Source: QHXQ01 sp036389375 | GTDB taxonomy: Bacteria > Acidobacteriota > Blastocatellia > Pyrinomonadales > Pyrinomonadaceae | NCBI GenBank assembly: GCA_036389375.1 | Contig: DASVQA010000123.1 | Span: 1-8,545, forward strand | Length of the DNA stretch: 8,545 bases | Reading direction: 5' to 3' | Shown here: positions 7,541 through 8,545 of the stretch, piece by piece | Position numbering within the stretch: position 1 is the first letter of the stretch | How the letters are laid out: each line of letters begins with the position of its first letter | Notes under the pieces: generated by a model | The model's input: only the letters and a program-made list of their open reading frames with translations | What the model was told of the DNA's origin: nothing | Databases searched by the model: none | Made by a program: the position numbers and the translations under genes

Positions 7541-7576
7541 AAACGGGCGATCTGAGCTAGCTCAGATCGCCCGTTT
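7541..7576. terminator. Perfect 36-bp palindrome between convergent genes, bidirectional terminator
   Basis: The left half 7541-7558 (AAACGGGCGATCTGAGCT) is the exact reverse complement of 7559-7576. The outer AAA/TTT gives each strand a GC stem ending in a short T-run, as expected of a two-way intrinsic terminator. It sits 27 bp after the hydrolase stop and 32 bp after the stop of the opposing gene. Confidence 0.8.
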
Positions 7577-7608
7577 GCTGCTCAGGCGGCCGTTGAAACC
7601 GCCCTGTT

Positions 7609-8241
7609 TTACGAGTTGCGCCGGTGCGCCTTGCTCGCTTTAATCTCGCGTTCGGCTTGCCGCTCCGCATCCTTCGCCGCGCGCGAACTCAACCCCAGAT
7701 TTTGCAACGTGCGCCCGATGCTCTGATCATCGGCCAGACCGGCGAGGATCGCCTCGCGCGTCACGTTCGGGTAGCGCGCGCCAAGATTGGCGGCGAGCCG
7801 CGTCGCGGCCACGTACTGCCCGAACTTGAGATCGGGATTGGTCGCCAGCGCCGCGCGATAACCGGCGCGCAGGTCGTTCGCCGTCGTATGCAGATGGGCG
7901 GCCATGTCAGGATGGTCGCGCAACTCGTCGTCTGCGCGCTCCGCGTTCTCGCGCTGCCTGTGCGCGCGTTCCAACCCCGCGTCGGAACGGCCGCGCGAAT
8001 GCTCTGAGGCGCGCCCCAGACCATCGTCCGAGCGTCCGCCGGAACGATCAGACGCTCTGCCGAGACCACGATCCACGCCCACGCCGGCCGGCGGCCCGCC
8101 GCCCGGATTGCCGCCCATGCCGCGCCCGCCGCCACCACCGCCGCCACGCCCGCGCCCCTGCGCCGCTGTTAACGACGGCAGGCTCAGCACGCAGGCCGCC
8201 GCAAGCGCCAGCCCCGCAACTTTCAATAGCATGTACCTCAT
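7609..8241 (-). CDS. Secreted Gly/Arg-rich protein with 15-residue repeats, function unknown
   Basis: The protein has 210 residues from ATG 8239-8241, with GGAGGG at 8249-8254 seven nt upstream, and ends at TAA 7609-7611. Residues 1-28 form a signal peptide (hydrophobic core LAGLALAAACVLSL preceded by Lys; cleavage likely after TAA or TAAQ). Residues 29-57 are Gly-rich (RGRGGGGGGGRGMGG). Residues 59-103 are three 15-residue repeats: GLGRASDRSGGRSDD, GLGRASEHSRGRSDA and a diverged third starting GLERAH. The remainder (about 100-205) is predicted helical and highly charged, with NPDLKFGQYVAATRLA and a basic end (KASKAHRRNS). No catalytic motif or known family was recognised. It is probably an envelope or exported protein; the basic repeats could bind polyanions such as nucleic acid or acidic polysaccharide, but that is a guess. 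It could be transcribed alone from the region upstream of 8254. Confidence 0.8.
   Translation of the reverse strand: MRYMLLKVAGLALAAACVLSLPSLTAAQGRGRGGGGGGGRGMGGNPGGGPPAGVGVDRGLGRASDRSGGRSDDGLGRASEHSRGRSDAGLERAHRQRENAERADDELRDHPDMAAHLHTTANDLRAGYRAALATNPDLKFGQYVAATRLAANLGARYPNVTREAILAGLADDQSIGRTLQNLGLSSRAAKDAERQAEREIKASKAHRRNS
7933..8067 (-). repeat. Three 45-bp coding repeats in the Gly/Arg-rich protein gene
   Basis: Units 8023-8067, 7978-8022 and 7933-7977 encode the 15-residue repeats. The first two share GLGRAS and GRSD. The third keeps only the GL.RA start and the charged pattern, as if an older copy merging into the downstream helix. Confidence 0.65.
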
Positions 8242-8435
8242 CTGTTTACCCTCCGAGTTCTTGATCTTGCTCGTTCACATAGTCGGTTCTGTTTGCGGCC
8301 CGCGAGCCGCCGGAAGTTTTGCAGGGACAAGAGAGGAGAGACTGGAAACTATAGCATGCACTCGCGGCAGCGAGCGGGAAAGAGATAGGAGACGCCAGGC
8401 TCCCCCATAGCCCAACGCCTCCTAACTGGTTCCAC
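8242..8435 (-). other. Leader of the Gly/Arg-rich gene and upstream spacer
   Basis: Besides the RBS at 8249-8254, it holds a GCGGC/GCCGC stem (8295-8299 with 8306-8310), a CTCGC/GCGAG stem (8361-8365 with 8370-8374), and TATAGT on the minus strand (8348-8353), a 5-of-6 match to a -10 box with no matching -35 at 16-18 bp. One long frame crosses the spacer (from the edge to about 8238) but has little G/C preference in the third position and is not taken as a gene. Confidence 0.3.
8386..8424 (-). terminator. Imperfect stem-loop after the right-edge partial gene
   Basis: TAGGAG (8386-8391) pairs with CTCCTA (8419-8424), and an inner GGCT (8398-8401) pairs with AGCC (8409-8412), with mismatches between. 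It follows the TGA at 8436-8438 by 11 nt on the minus strand and is succeeded by TCTCTTTCCC. This is placed like a terminator, but the stem is weak. Confidence 0.35.
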
Positions 8436-8545
8436 TCACTGAAGGAATGCTTCGATGTTGAGAATATACCGGACGCAGGCCCGCGTCGGGTTGCAGCCCA
8501 GTTGAAAGATTCTTGCGACGGTGTTGCAGCCGGGCGCGCGGTTGA
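8436..8545 (-). CDS. 3' end of an unidentified Cys-containing protein (start beyond window)
   Basis: On the minus strand, the frame is open from the right edge to TGA 8436-8438, giving the last 35 residues: NRAPGCNTVARIFQLGCN then PTRACVRYILNIEAFLQ. In this frame 26 of 35 third positions are G or C, while the other two minus-strand frames are also open but show only about half, which favours this frame. It has three Cys and two GCN motifs 11 residues apart. A terminator-like stem follows the stop. No family was recognised; it could be the C-terminus of a secreted or metal-binding protein, or a chance open frame. Confidence 0.42.
   Translation of the reverse strand, partial: NRAPGCNTVARIFQLGCNPTRACVRYILNIEAFLQ

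Noticed and set aside
8238..8545. Roughly 100-codon minus-strand open frame running into the start of the Gly/Arg-rich gene
   Set aside because: Third positions show only about half G/C in the part counted and the translation is Ser/Leu/Arg-rich with no motif. The neighbouring frame ending at 8436 fits local codon bias better.

Overview
The window is GC-rich (third codon positions mostly G or C). It carries five substantial protein genes, plus the likely 3' end of a sixth on the right edge. No rRNA, tRNA, CRISPR array, insertion sequence or phage gene was seen. The gene content (kinesin-light-chain-type TPR array fused to CHAT, secreted M1 peptidase with an N-terminal carboxypeptidase-regulatory-like domain, bactofilin, dienelactone hydrolase) and the long GC-rich intergenic spacers suggest an Acidobacteriota chromosome, perhaps Blastocatellia. 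That is an inference from protein style; there is no phylogenetic marker in the window.

Layout, left to right. 1-2610 (+) is a TPR-CHAT protein, open at the left edge, with six full 42-residue repeats and a complete CHAT Cys/His pair. It converges on a bactofilin (2715-3461, -), and a perfect 16-bp stem sits between them. Upstream of the bactofilin on the same strand, across a 296-bp gap holding another long hairpin, lies a secreted M1-like metallopeptidase (3758-6532, -) with an intact zinc site but an altered exopeptidase (GAMEN) motif. A 291-bp divergent region with short dyads separates it from a dienelactone hydrolase family protein (6824-7513, +). That gene converges on a small secreted Gly/Arg-rich protein with 15-residue repeats (7609-8241, -), again with a perfect palindrome (36 bp) between the two stops. 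The right edge (8436-8545, -) looks like the last 35 codons of a Cys-containing protein.

The genes do not form an evident operon or a recognised defence or metabolic system. Every boundary is either convergent with a strong hairpin, divergent, or separated by about 200-300 bp, so most genes are probably transcribed singly. The themes are cell-envelope and secreted proteins (bactofilin, M1 peptidase, Gly/Arg-rich protein) plus two cytoplasmic enzymes (CHAT protease, hydrolase). The points most worth following are the degenerate GAMEN motif, the unidentified CHAT target, and the repeated use of perfect palindromes at convergent gene ends.
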